Assembly (NCBI GenBank): GCA_902604225.1
Contig: CACKXV010000006.1
Span: 1 to 36,719, forward strand
DNA from: an uncultured Pelagibacteraceae bacterium
GTDB taxonomy: Bacteria > Pseudomonadota > Alphaproteobacteria > Pelagibacterales > AG-422-B15
Length of the DNA: 36,719 nucleotides
Direction of reading: 5' to 3'
Below the pieces are notes generated by a model. It had not been told where the DNA came from. It saw only the letters and a program-made list of their open reading frames with translations, and ran no database searches. The translations under genes and the position numbers were made by a program. Shown here one piece after another: positions 9,352-18,801 of this stretch; position 1 is the first letter of the stretch; every line of letters begins with the position of its first letter.

Positions 9352-10373
9352 CTATATTCTAGATCGTGATCTAACATAATTTTCACCAACTCTTTTAATT
9401 TCGTCCTAGGTTTCCATTTTAAGTTTCTTCTAGCTTTCATCGGGTTTCCAATCAAAAGATCAACTTCAGCTGGTCTAAAAAAACTTTTATTAATACTAAC
9501 GATTGTTTTTTTACTGTTGATATCTATTACTCTAGTATTTAGCCCCTTTCCTGCCCATTTGTATTGAATTTTTAAATATTTAAGTGATAAATCAATAAAT
9601 TCTTTTACACTGTGAGTTTTTCCAGTGGCTATTACATAGTCATCAGGATTTTTTTGTTGGAGCATTCTATACATAGCGTCAACGTAATCACCAGCAAATC
9701 CCCAATCCCTTTTTGCTAGTACATTCCCAACTTCTAAAACTTCATTTGAGCCTTTTTTTATGCGTGCAAGTGTCGATGTAACTTTTTTTGTGACAAATTC
9801 TCTTCCTCTTAGAGGAGACTCATGATTAAACAATATTCCAGACGATGCATGAATGCCGTATGATTCTCTATAATTGATTGTAATCCAATGAGAGTAGAGT
9901 TTAGCAACCCCGTATGGACTTCTAGGATAAAAAGGTGTCTTTTCGGTTTGGGGAATCTGAGTTACCTTGCCGAACATTTCAGATGTAGATGCTTGATAAA
10001 ACTTAATGTTTTTTTTACTTATTCTTATTGCTTCTAAAATTCTTAATGCTCCCAGTGAATTTATATCTGTAGTTACTATTGGGACATTAAATGATGTAGG
10101 TACAAAGCTCTGAGCTGCAAGGTTATATATTTCTGTCGGATTGATTTTATCTATTGTCTCCAAGATATTGCTAAATTCTAATAAATCAAAATCACAGTAT
10201 GATATCTTCTTATCAATATTTAAATGCTTTAGACTCGTAAACTTCTCTGAGGTACTTCTTCTACACGTTCCATAAACTTTATAATTTTTTTTTAATAGTA
10301 ATTGTGCTAGGTAAGCACCATCTTGACCAGTTATGCCCGTAATTAATGCAACTTTTCTTTTCATAGTCATCAT
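9348..10373 (-). CDS. gmd: GDP-mannose 4,6-dehydratase
   Basis: ALITGITGQDGAYLAQLLLKKNYKVYGTCRR; STSEMFGKVTQIPQTEKTPFYPRSPYGVAKLYSHW; NHESPLRGREFVTKK; NPMKARRNLKWKP. Confidence 0.95.
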   Translation of the reverse strand: MMTMKRKVALITGITGQDGAYLAQLLLKKNYKVYGTCRRSTSEKFTSLKHLNIDKKISYCDFDLLEFSNILETIDKINPTEIYNLAAQSFVPTSFNVPIVTTDINSLGALRILEAIRISKKNIKFYQASTSEMFGKVTQIPQTEKTPFYPRSPYGVAKLYSHWITINYRESYGIHASSGILFNHESPLRGREFVTKKVTSTLARIKKGSNEVLEVGNVLAKRDWGFAGDYVDAMYRMLQQKNPDDYVIATGKTHSVKEFIDLSLKYLKIQYKWAGKGLNTRVIDINSKKTIVSINKSFFRPAEVDLLIGNPMKARRNLKWKPRTKLKELVKIMLDHDLEYS

Positions 10374-11557
10374 TAAACACCTTTTTCAAATTTTTTATAC
10401 ACATCATAGAGATGATTTAGTTCATTAGATAGATCTCGATGGTCATTCCCAACAAAAAAGCCATTTTTATCAATTATTTCTGAATTTTCTAAATTTCCAC
10501 TTATGGTGTGATCAAGGTAGTCTATAACTGGATTTTGGGTAAAATCCCCAGCTACAATGGGTCTTGACTCAATCATATTTTCATCAAGTACTTTAATAAA
10601 TCTGTCTCTTTGGTTTGCCATTTTATTTATCAATATAATTGAAAAGCCAAACCATGATGATTCATGCACTTCTTTCTGAACTATTACATTATCCTCATTT
10701 AAGAAAAGTTTTTTATATAATTCAGCATTTGCTTTACGCTGACTAATGAAATTATCAATTTTTTTTAACTGCTCAATTCCAATCGCACCACTCATCTCAA
10801 GAGGTCGTACACCATAACCTGGCAATACAAATTTAAAAGAATCTTCAAAATCATTTCCAGATTTATTTAAAATTAAGTTATTTGCAGGTAAATCTCTTAT
10901 CCATCCATGGGCTCTTAAAGATGTAGCGATTTGAAGCAACGATTGATCATCTGTCAATATCATGCCTCCTTCCATAGTTTGCATATGGTGAGAGAAGAAA
11001 AAACTAAACGATCCCATATTTCCCAAAGTTCCAGTATAAGCATTATTATATTTTGCGCCTAAACTTTCACAATTATCTTCAATTAATAGTAAATTATATT
11101 TTGAGCACAATTCTTGAATTTTGGCAAAGTTACATGGGTTACCAAGCAAATTAACTGCCATAATAGCTTTAGTTTTATGAGATATTGCATTTTCTAATTG
11201 ATTGGTGTCAATGTTTAAAGTTTCTAAATCCACATCAACAAACTTTAACTTTAGCCCATATTGAGATAATGGATAATAAGTAGTACTCCAGCTTACACTG
11301 GGTACTATTACTTCATCACCGCGATTTAAGTTATGATCATTTGATAGAACTAGACTAGCAATCATTAATAAGTTTGCAGTAGAGCCTGAATTTACCATTA
11401 AAGCATATTTAGAGTTAAAATATTCAGCAAATTGAAATTCAAATTCTTTTACTTTTGGCCCCATCGTATACCTATTAGATTTAATTACCTGCTGAATTGC
11501 ATCAATTTCTTCGTTCCCCCAAGACTCTGACGCTAAATTATATTTAATATTTTTCAT
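10373..11557 (-). CDS. DegT/DnrJ/EryC1/StrS-fold PLP enzyme, ColD-like GDP-4-keto-6-deoxymannose 3-dehydratase
   Basis: DegT family sequence throughout, but the PLP-lysine position is His (FSFFFSHHMQTMEGGM) as in ColD/RfbH-type 3-dehydratases; adjacent to gmd. Confidence 0.78.
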   Translation of the reverse strand: MKNIKYNLASESWGNEEIDAIQQVIKSNRYTMGPKVKEFEFQFAEYFNSKYALMVNSGSTANLLMIASLVLSNDHNLNRGDEVIVPSVSWSTTYYPLSQYGLKLKFVDVDLETLNIDTNQLENAISHKTKAIMAVNLLGNPCNFAKIQELCSKYNLLLIEDNCESLGAKYNNAYTGTLGNMGSFSFFFSHHMQTMEGGMILTDDQSLLQIATSLRAHGWIRDLPANNLILNKSGNDFEDSFKFVLPGYGVRPLEMSGAIGIEQLKKIDNFISQRKANAELYKKLFLNEDNVIVQKEVHESSWFGFSIILINKMANQRDRFIKVLDENMIESRPIVAGDFTQNPVIDYLDHTISGNLENSEIIDKNGFFVGNDHRDLSNELNHLYDVYKKFEKGV

Positions 11558-11933
11558 ATGACTTTACTTCATTAATATGAGATTTAGTGTGTAGATTGAT
11601 TTCATTTTTTAATTTTGCTCTTTTATCATTCATAAAATACACCTTACGAGCTAAAGCAATAAATTCTGATTTGAATGACTTATTTTTTTCATAAACTCTC
11701 AACTTATCCTCAACATTCCACAGTCTAATATTAATATTTTTAAGTTGATCGATAATTTTTGTTATATTTTTCTTGTTTATGTTTTTCTTACGAACTATGT
11801 TTTTCAAAAGCTTCAATTCATTTTTAACGTGAATCAATTTATTTTTATCCTTTATCTTTGCATTTTTAATTTCAAGTATAGTTATTTTATCAAATAACTC
11901 TCCGACTGATATTGGTGTATTTATCTTTTTCAT
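11544..11933 (-). CDS. DUF6165-type small protein
   Basis: N-terminus KKINTPISVGELFDKITILEIKNAKI matches my recollection of the DUF6165 pattern; Lys-rich helical; in a polysaccharide neighbourhood. Confidence 0.65.
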   Translation of the reverse strand: MKKINTPISVGELFDKITILEIKNAKIKDKNKLIHVKNELKLLKNIVRKKNINKKNITKIIDQLKNINIRLWNVEDKLRVYEKNKSFKSEFIALARKVYFMNDKRAKLKNEINLHTKSHINEVKSYEKY

Positions 11934-12707
11934 TTATTTAGCTTTATTAAATAAGTTAAAAAAATTTTGAGTCGTTTTTTCTGACAATTCCTCAAAACTT
12001 ACATTAAGCATATTAGCTATATATTCAACTGTATGGATTATATTTGAGGGTTCATTAGTCTTCCCTCTCATTGGCTCTGGTGCTAAATATGGACTATCTG
12101 TTTCTACAAGCATATTATTTATTGGTATTGACATTGCAGAATTTCTAAGAAACGTAGAATTTTTAAAAGTAATAATTCCACTTAAAGAAAAATAGAAATC
12201 ATAAGGTAATAGTTTATTTACAATATCACTGGATCCAGTAAAGCAATGAATTAATCCCTTAAAAGGCTTTATTTTATATTGCTCATCAACAATTTTATAG
12301 ACTTCATCTTCAGCTTCTCTCATATGAATTATAACAGGTAAATTCGTTTCTTGTGATATTTCAATATGCTTTATGAAACTAGAAATTTGAGATTTTTTAT
12401 CTGAGTGATCATAATAAAAATCTAGACCAGTTTCGCCTATTCCAATTACTTCACTGAATTTAGATAACTCTAAGATTTTAGTAAAAGTGCTTTCGCGTGC
12501 AGACAATGCTTCATTTGGATGAACACCTAATGAACAATAAATGTTATCATATTCTTTTGATAGATTTATTACTTTTTCGAATTCATCTTCTTTTGTACTT
12601 ATGTTGAGTAATTTATCAACTCCATTATCGTATGCTTTGTTTACTAATGTGCTTACACCTTCTTCGTTCTTATGATGTAATAAATGACAATGACTATCTA
12701 CTATCAT
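11934..12707 (-). CDS. tatD: TatD family hydrolase/DNase
   Basis: MIVDSHCHLLHH, IGIGETGLDFYYDHSDKKSQISSF, PVIIHMREAEDE, HCFTGS, LVETDSPYLAPEPMRGKTNEPSNI. Confidence 0.94.
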   Translation of the reverse strand: MIVDSHCHLLHHKNEEGVSTLVNKAYDNGVDKLLNISTKEDEFEKVINLSKEYDNIYCSLGVHPNEALSARESTFTKILELSKFSEVIGIGETGLDFYYDHSDKKSQISSFIKHIEISQETNLPVIIHMREAEDEVYKIVDEQYKIKPFKGLIHCFTGSSDIVNKLLPYDFYFSLSGIITFKNSTFLRNSAMSIPINNMLVETDSPYLAPEPMRGKTNEPSNIIHTVEYIANMLNVSFEELSEKTTQNFFNLFNKAK

Positions 12708-14233
12708 TCTTGCACTCTACTGAATAAATGACTAACATTGGACAATTTATTGCCGAACACATTAACCCGCATCATCTCATCGAACGTCAAATCAACATAA
12801 TCTATTCCAATTATTTTTAGTAATTCTCTGGATTTGTTTGGCATTATTGGATTAATAAAGTAAGCTATATTTTTAATTTGCTCTGTTGTTGCCGCTAATA
12901 CATTCAAAAACATTTCTTTATTTTCTTTTTCTAATTCCCAAGGTTTGTAGTCATTAAAATATTTGTTCACTTTTCCAATATGCGCCCATACAAGTTTTAT
13001 ATAATCATGAATTTTAAAATCTTCTATCAGTTCAAAGCTTTTATTTAAAATCATTTCAGTTGATTCTTGTAACATAATCTCATCGTTGCCATTATTGGTA
13101 ATATTTGGGATAATTGAATCAAGTTTTTTCTCTATCATTGTTAATGATCTTTGACATAGATTGCCTAGATCATTAACGAGATCACTGTTTATCCTGTTTA
13201 TAAGAGCTATTTTTGAAAAATCTCCATCATTTCCAAAAGGCACTTCTCTTAATAAAAAATACCTAAATTGATCAAGACCATATTTGTCTATAATTTCAAT
13301 GGGATCAATAACATTTCCTAGCGATTTAGAAATTTTATTACCTTCATTTGTCCACCATCCATGTGCAAATATCTTTTTTGGCAGATCTAATTCAGCTGCC
13401 ATTAAAAATGTTGGCCAATACACCGCATGATGTCTTAAGATATCTTTACCTACTATATGAACCACGTTATTCCAGTAGTCACTTAGCTCATTTTTTGAGT
13501 CATTTAGATAACTCACCCCGTTGGCATAACAAGTTAAAGCATCGAGCCACACATACATAATATGGTCATTATCTGTTGGAGTTTTAATCCCCCAGTTAAA
13601 TGATGTTCTAGATACTGACAAATCATTTAAACCAGACTCAACAAATTTAATAACCTCATTTCTTTTAGATCTTGGACTTATAAAATCTGGGTTTTTTTTG
13701 TATAAATCTAATAACTTATCAGACCATTCTGATAGCTTAAAAAAATATGACTTTTCTGTAATCCAGTCAACGGGTCCACCTGTAACAGTTCTAAAGCTTC
13801 CGTCACTTTGTTTTACTAAATCTTTTTCATTATAAAAAGTTTCATCATTAATTGAATACCATCCTGTATATTCACCTAAATATATTTGATTTCTTTCATG
13901 CAGCCTTTTCCATAAAAAAGATGCACCGTCAATATGTCTTTGTTCAGTAGTTCTAATAAAATCATCATTCGACAAATCTAATGTAGTTGTAAGGTCTCTA
14001 AAAATTCGTGAGTTTTCGTCGCACAACTCTAATGGTTCTTTTCCCTTACTTTCTGCAGCTTTCTGTATTTTGAGACCATGTTCATCTGTTCCTGTTTGAA
14101 ATCTTACATCATGCCCTTTAAGACGCATGAATCTTGCAATAAAGTCTGTTGCAACTGAAGTGTATGCATGGCCTATATGTGGCTTATCATTAACATAATA
14201 TATTGGTGTTGTGATATAATATTTATCAGTCAT
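12704..14233 (-). CDS. metG: Methionyl-tRNA synthetase
   Basis: YYITTPIYYVNDKPHIGHAYTSVATDFIARFMRLKGHDVRFQTGTDEHGLKIQ; KISKSLGNVIDP (KMSKS-type). Confidence 0.97.
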   Translation of the reverse strand: MTDKYYITTPIYYVNDKPHIGHAYTSVATDFIARFMRLKGHDVRFQTGTDEHGLKIQKAAESKGKEPLELCDENSRIFRDLTTTLDLSNDDFIRTTEQRHIDGASFLWKRLHERNQIYLGEYTGWYSINDETFYNEKDLVKQSDGSFRTVTGGPVDWITEKSYFFKLSEWSDKLLDLYKKNPDFISPRSKRNEVIKFVESGLNDLSVSRTSFNWGIKTPTDNDHIMYVWLDALTCYANGVSYLNDSKNELSDYWNNVVHIVGKDILRHHAVYWPTFLMAAELDLPKKIFAHGWWTNEGNKISKSLGNVIDPIEIIDKYGLDQFRYFLLREVPFGNDGDFSKIALINRINSDLVNDLGNLCQRSLTMIEKKLDSIIPNITNNGNDEIMLQESTEMILNKSFELIEDFKIHDYIKLVWAHIGKVNKYFNDYKPWELEKENKEMFLNVLAATTEQIKNIAYFINPIMPNKSRELLKIIGIDYVDLTFDEMMRVNVFGNKLSNVSHLFSRVQE

Positions 14234-15176
14234 ATTTTAATCTATAAAATAATGAAATAATCAAATTTTCAAAGTCAAGATTGAAAGTAATGTTCTTTTT
14301 ATTTAAAGAATCTATCAATTTATATATATTTAATAATTTTATAACTAAATTACTTTCATTTGTTTTACAAAGTTTTTTTATTTCATCATTAATCAATAGT
14401 TGTAAATAGTTAAAAAAAACTGGAACTGCCTGATCTACGTTTTTAAAATTATGTAAGTAATCAATATAATGATTTGCAGTGTTTGCCTTTACTTTTTTTT
14501 TATTAGTCAAGAGTGTTTTGAAATGATCGGTAATTTCATAAAAATTGTATTCTATAAACTGTTTAGTTAAATATGAAGAACCATTTGTTATTTGATATAA
14601 GTAATTTAAATACTCTTCATTTTCAGAGCCTTTATAATAATTAACAAAATTATCATAGTTTAACTTTCCAAAAAAAATTCTATTTGATCTTGATACAATT
14701 GTTTTTAAGCACTTACTCTTATTTTGATTTACTATAATAAAATGATTATTTCTATTGGGTTCTTCAATTATTTTTAAAACTGAATTAGCAGCATCTAAAG
14801 AGAGATCATCTATCAAATTTATAATACAAACTCTTTTTTGATAATTTTCATCTCTAGTTGAAAAAAAATTATTAACATATTTAACATCTTCTCTATAAAG
14901 TTTCTTTTTAAATCGTTGTTTATCTTCAAGAAATATAGGCTCAATTTTTAAAATAAAATTAGAATTCTCATGAACAGGGTTTAATAAGTAATCTTCAAAG
15001 TTGTGAAAATTATTAATTAATTTTTTTGATACTATTAATGAAGCAAGATTTTTTGCAATGTTTGAAATAATATCAGTATCTTGTCCTGTAAGTATTATTG
15101 AATTAGGTAATTGCGATTTAAATATTTTATATAAAGCCCTTACTTCACTTGAATATAGATTTCTATTATTTTGCAT
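14226..15176 (-). CDS. holB: DNA polymerase III delta' subunit-like
   Basis: Clamp-loader fold region LDAANSVLKIIEEPNRNNHFIIVNQNKSKCLKTIVSRSNRI; lies between tmk and metG, the usual alphaproteobacterial order. Confidence 0.82.
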   Translation of the reverse strand: MQNNRNLYSSEVRALYKIFKSQLPNSIILTGQDTDIISNIAKNLASLIVSKKLINNFHNFEDYLLNPVHENSNFILKIEPIFLEDKQRFKKKLYREDVKYVNNFFSTRDENYQKRVCIINLIDDLSLDAANSVLKIIEEPNRNNHFIIVNQNKSKCLKTIVSRSNRIFFGKLNYDNFVNYYKGSENEEYLNYLYQITNGSSYLTKQFIEYNFYEITDHFKTLLTNKKKVKANTANHYIDYLHNFKNVDQAVPVFFNYLQLLINDEIKKLCKTNESNLVIKLLNIYKLIDSLNKKNITFNLDFENLIISLFYRLKYD

Positions 15177-15795
15177 TTATTCTTTTTAATACTTCATTCC
15201 AGATAATGTCTTGTATTAAATTAATATCTTGATTTGCATTAATTAGTATAAATTTCTTTTTATTTGATTTAGCTATAGTTCTAAATGCTTTACGAATGTT
15301 ATTATGAAATCTTAAAGACATATTCTCATAACGTGTCTCAGTATTTGATTTTCTTTTAGACCTTTTTAAGCCAATTATGGGATCTATATCTAAAATAAAA
15401 GTTAAACCAGGCGTTAAATTATTAGTTATTATTTTATCAAGCTTTTTAATAAGTTCTATGTCAACATTTTTCCCATATCCTTGATAAACTAAAGTAGACT
15501 CTTTAAATCTATCACACAAAACCCATTTATTTTTTTTTAAGTTTGGAGCAATCACCTTATCTATATGATCTTTGCGGGCTGCGTATAAAAGTAAAGTTTC
15601 TACTACCCCACTCCATTTATTCTTTTTGCCTTTAACAAGTAATTTTCTGATTATCTCAGCTTCAATTGTACCGCCAGGTTCCCTTGTTGTGATAACATCT
15701 CCATATTTAGCAAGTCTTTTTGCTAGTAGTTTAATTTGTGTCGACTTTCCTGATCCTTCACCACCTTCAAATGATATAAATCGTGGCTTGATCAC
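15166..15795 (-). CDS. tmk: Thymidylate kinase
   Basis: FISFEGGEGSGKSTQIKLLAKRL, TTREPGGT, LCDRFKESTLVYQGYG. Confidence 0.96.
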   Translation of the reverse strand: MIKPRFISFEGGEGSGKSTQIKLLAKRLAKYGDVITTREPGGTIEAEIIRKLLVKGKKNKWSGVVETLLLYAARKDHIDKVIAPNLKKNKWVLCDRFKESTLVYQGYGKNVDIELIKKLDKIITNNLTPGLTFILDIDPIIGLKRSKRKSNTETRYENMSLRFHNNIRKAFRTIAKSNKKKFILINANQDINLIQDIIWNEVLKRINAK

Positions 15796-15798
15796 AAA

Positions 15799-16935
15799 TT
15801 AAATAAATAGATTTACCACTGAGATGTAGATATAGGAGAAGAACCTTGAAAATATATTGCTTCTATTTACATCATTTACCGACACTACATCAAAATATTC
15901 GGGGTCTTCATTTGGAATATCAACTTTTATTTTTCCAATAATATCACCTGAGGTTATTGGAAATTTGATGTTTTCAAATAACTCAATTTCATACTGTAAT
16001 TCTTTTTCTTTTGTTCTTGGAACTGTCAGCACTATATCTTTAACTGCACCAATTAAAGAGCTGCTTTCATTAGAGCCTGGAATATTTATACTTGCAAATT
16101 TTGTAAAATCTTCAAAAAGCCTAATATTCTCGAACTCTCTAAACGACCATGTAATAAGTCTAGAAGAGCCTTGAGATCTTTTTTGTGTACTGCTAAATCC
16201 GTTTGTTACAGATATTACGCGTCTATTACCATCTATTGCAGATGCTGCAAGTCCATAACCCGAAACAGATAAGTGACCTGTTTTTAATCCATCAACACCC
16301 ATATTTTTATACAAAAGAGGATTCCTATTTTTTTGCTTTATATTTGACCATTCAAATTCAGTTTCAGCGAACATGTGATAATATTCAGGGTAATTATTAA
16401 TTAAATATTGCGATAAGATTGCAAGGTCATACGCAGTAGAGAAATTATTTTTGTCATGCATGCCTGTAGAATTTGTAAACTTTGTGTTGGTCATCCCTAT
16501 ATCCCTAGCCTTTTCAGTCATCATTTTGGCAAAAGATTCTTCTGTTCCAGCAATATTTTCTGCAACAACTATACATGCGTCATTACCAGACTGAACAATA
16601 ATACCACGCAAGAGATCTTCTACTCTTATGTTTTTGTCCACTTCAACAAACATTGATGAGCCTTCTCTTTCTTTCCAAGCTCTTTCTGAGACTAAAAAAG
16701 TATCATCAAGTGATAATGTGCCGTTAGACAATTTTTCAAAAACTATTAATGTCGTCATAATTTTTGTCATTGATGCTGGATAGGTTTTTTTGTCTTTATT
16801 TTTTTCAAATAGTACTTTTCCAGTAGTTGCATCAATAACTACTGCTGTTTCAGCATCGGTATCTATGTAAGAAGCAAACGCTAATACTGAATTTAGTAAG
16901 AAAATTGATAAGACTGTTAAAATGAATCTATGCAT
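15799..16935 (-). CDS. dacA: D-alanyl-D-alanine carboxypeptidase (penicillin-binding protein, S11)
   Basis: Signal peptide; SxxK PASMTKIMT, SGN VQSGNDACIVVAE, KTG DGLKTGHLSVSGYGLAASA. Confidence 0.94.
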   Translation of the reverse strand: MHRFILTVLSIFLLNSVLAFASYIDTDAETAVVIDATTGKVLFEKNKDKKTYPASMTKIMTTLIVFEKLSNGTLSLDDTFLVSERAWKEREGSSMFVEVDKNIRVEDLLRGIIVQSGNDACIVVAENIAGTEESFAKMMTEKARDIGMTNTKFTNSTGMHDKNNFSTAYDLAILSQYLINNYPEYYHMFAETEFEWSNIKQKNRNPLLYKNMGVDGLKTGHLSVSGYGLAASAIDGNRRVISVTNGFSSTQKRSQGSSRLITWSFREFENIRLFEDFTKFASINIPGSNESSSLIGAVKDIVLTVPRTKEKELQYEIELFENIKFPITSGDIIGKIKVDIPNEDPEYFDVVSVNDVNRSNIFSRFFSYIYISVVNLFI

Positions 16936-16944
16936 AGAATATTA

Positions 16945-17781
16945 TTATATTAAATATATTGATAAATCTTCATATTTTTTAAATGTGTCATCATTAAGAT
17001 CTATTAACAATGACTCTACATCGCTATAGGGTCCAATTAATACCTTGTATTCCGTATTGCCTGACAAGTTTTGGCTTTCAAAAATCCTAACATCATAGGT
17101 TGATAGATCTCTTTTAATTTTTTGAGCACTTTCTTTGAATGCAAAGCTCGCTATATTAATAAAAATCTTATTATATAAATTTTTATTATTAATATTATTA
17201 TCAGTAGATAATTCATTTTTTTCTTTTTCAATTACAACAACACTTGATACTGGAGCTTCCAAAACTTTTTTTTCTTCATCGTAAGTATATGCTTTAGAAA
17301 GAACAAAACTTTCATTAGAGTCTATAAGAGATATTTTGACTAAATCACCATTCTGATTCATTTCTAGTTCTTTAAAAACAGCTTCAGATAAATTGACTAC
17401 TTTAATCGAAGAAAATGCTTCTCGATGATTTACTCTTACTAATGCAGATTTACCATTATTAAGGTTTGTAACTTCAATAATTGATGGCAATGGCAATGAT
17501 CTATGAGCTCCTGATAATGTATCATTATGATAGTATTCTCCATTTTTAGTTTTACTTCCATTTTTTAAACTTGTTTCCAATTGTGCTAAGCCAATTTCCT
17601 CAAATTTTTTATAATCATAAGGGTAAAACCACTTGCCATTAACCTGATATGGCTCTTCAATTAGCTTTTCAATTAATTTAATATTATTTTTGTTATTACT
17701 GTCTTCAATTACGAGTGGGACAACGTTTGCGATAGTGCAATTAGTAAGAATTAAAAAAATTATTAGTAAAAATATTCTCAT
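16945..17781 (-). CDS. rlpA: RlpA-like DPBB protein with C-terminal SPOR domain
   Basis: Lipoprotein-like N-terminus (MRIFLLIIFLILTNCTIA); KTKNGEYYHNDTLSGAHRSLPLPSIIEVTNLNNGKSALVRVN; SPOR-like C-terminus (FINIASFAFKESAQKIKRDL...YKVLIGPYSDVESL). Confidence 0.82.
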   Translation of the reverse strand: MRIFLLIIFLILTNCTIANVVPLVIEDSNNKNNIKLIEKLIEEPYQVNGKWFYPYDYKKFEEIGLAQLETSLKNGSKTKNGEYYHNDTLSGAHRSLPLPSIIEVTNLNNGKSALVRVNHREAFSSIKVVNLSEAVFKELEMNQNGDLVKISLIDSNESFVLSKAYTYDEEKKVLEAPVSSVVVIEKEKNELSTDNNINNKNLYNKIFINIASFAFKESAQKIKRDLSTYDVRIFESQNLSGNTEYKVLIGPYSDVESLLIDLNDDTFKKYEDLSIYLI

Positions 17782-18776
17782 TAATAATATTCAATCATAT
17801 CAGACAATATACCAACTGATAATCCGAAGAAGAGAGATCTGTTCCATTTCATAATAACTTTAAAATTTTCGTAAACTAAAAATTTTCGGCCTTCTTCACC
17901 TTCTGGATAAACTAAGTATGCCTGAATATCCCGAAGTGGTAATTTTTCCCCGTTCTTTTTTAATATACCTAATGCAGCCCATTCACTAAGTGATTTTGAT
18001 ATATTAATTTCTTTAGCAGACGTTGTAATAAAATCATCTGGAATAGATTTTGAAGTCATTACCTCTCTGCCCCACGTTAAATCATCATTCCAGCCAGATT
18101 CTTTTAAATAATTTGATGATGAAGCAAATACATCCGGCAAGGTAGACCAAATATCTTTTTTACCATCTTTATCAAAATCTGTTGCGTAATTTAAAAAGCT
18201 AGACGGCATAAATTGATTTTGCCCCATGGCTCCTGCCCATGAACCCATCATTTCATTAGCTGTAATGTGACCTTGGTCAATGATTGCTAATGCGTTTATG
18301 AGTTCATCTGTAAAAAACTCCCTTCTTCTTAGATCGTGCGATAACGTCGATAAAGAACGTATTACATTAAATGATCCTGTATAAGTTCCAAAACTTGTTT
18401 CTATGCCCCATAGGGCTAATATAAAGCGGGGTTGCACACCATACTTGTTATATATTCTCAACAATAAATCCTTGTGTTCACTGTATAACTTTTTGCCTTT
18501 AAGCATTCTACTTTTCGGAGTCGTATTATTTAGATATTCATCTAGAGTAAGTGTAAATTCTGGTTGAGATCTATCAAGTTCTAGAACCCTTTCATTAATA
18601 GCGATATCTCTAAATGATAAATCGATAGTTTCCTCAGATATCCCCTCTTTAGTGGCAATATTTTTAATATTTTCAAGCCATTCGACAAAGCTATAGTCTT
18701 CATCTGCTTGCAATGAAGAGAGATTAATTATAGTAAATATAGTTATAATTGATGATATTTTAAATTTTAAATTCAT
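17781..18776 (-). CDS. Lytic murein transglycosylase, MltB family
   Basis: ILALWGIETSFGTYTGSFNVIRSLSTLSHDLRRREFF, MGSWAGAMGQNQFMPSSFLNYATDFDKDGKKDIW. Confidence 0.92.
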   Translation of the reverse strand: MNLKFKISSIITIFTIINLSSLQADEDYSFVEWLENIKNIATKEGISEETIDLSFRDIAINERVLELDRSQPEFTLTLDEYLNNTTPKSRMLKGKKLYSEHKDLLLRIYNKYGVQPRFILALWGIETSFGTYTGSFNVIRSLSTLSHDLRRREFFTDELINALAIIDQGHITANEMMGSWAGAMGQNQFMPSSFLNYATDFDKDGKKDIWSTLPDVFASSSNYLKESGWNDDLTWGREVMTSKSIPDDFITTSAKEINISKSLSEWAALGILKKNGEKLPLRDIQAYLVYPEGEEGRKFLVYENFKVIMKWNRSLFFGLSVGILSDMIEYY

Positions 18777-18801
18777 ACTTACCTATAAATAGCATAATTT
18801 T

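Noticed and set aside
10373-11557. Perosamine synthase / ordinary sugar aminotransferase call
   Set aside because: The PLP-lysine position is His, which is incompatible with standard aminotransferase chemistry.
15572-16656. Plus-strand ORFs 15572..15802, 15857..16174, 16203..16400, 16456..16656
   Set aside because: Antisense to tmk and dacA, which have complete catalytic motifs.
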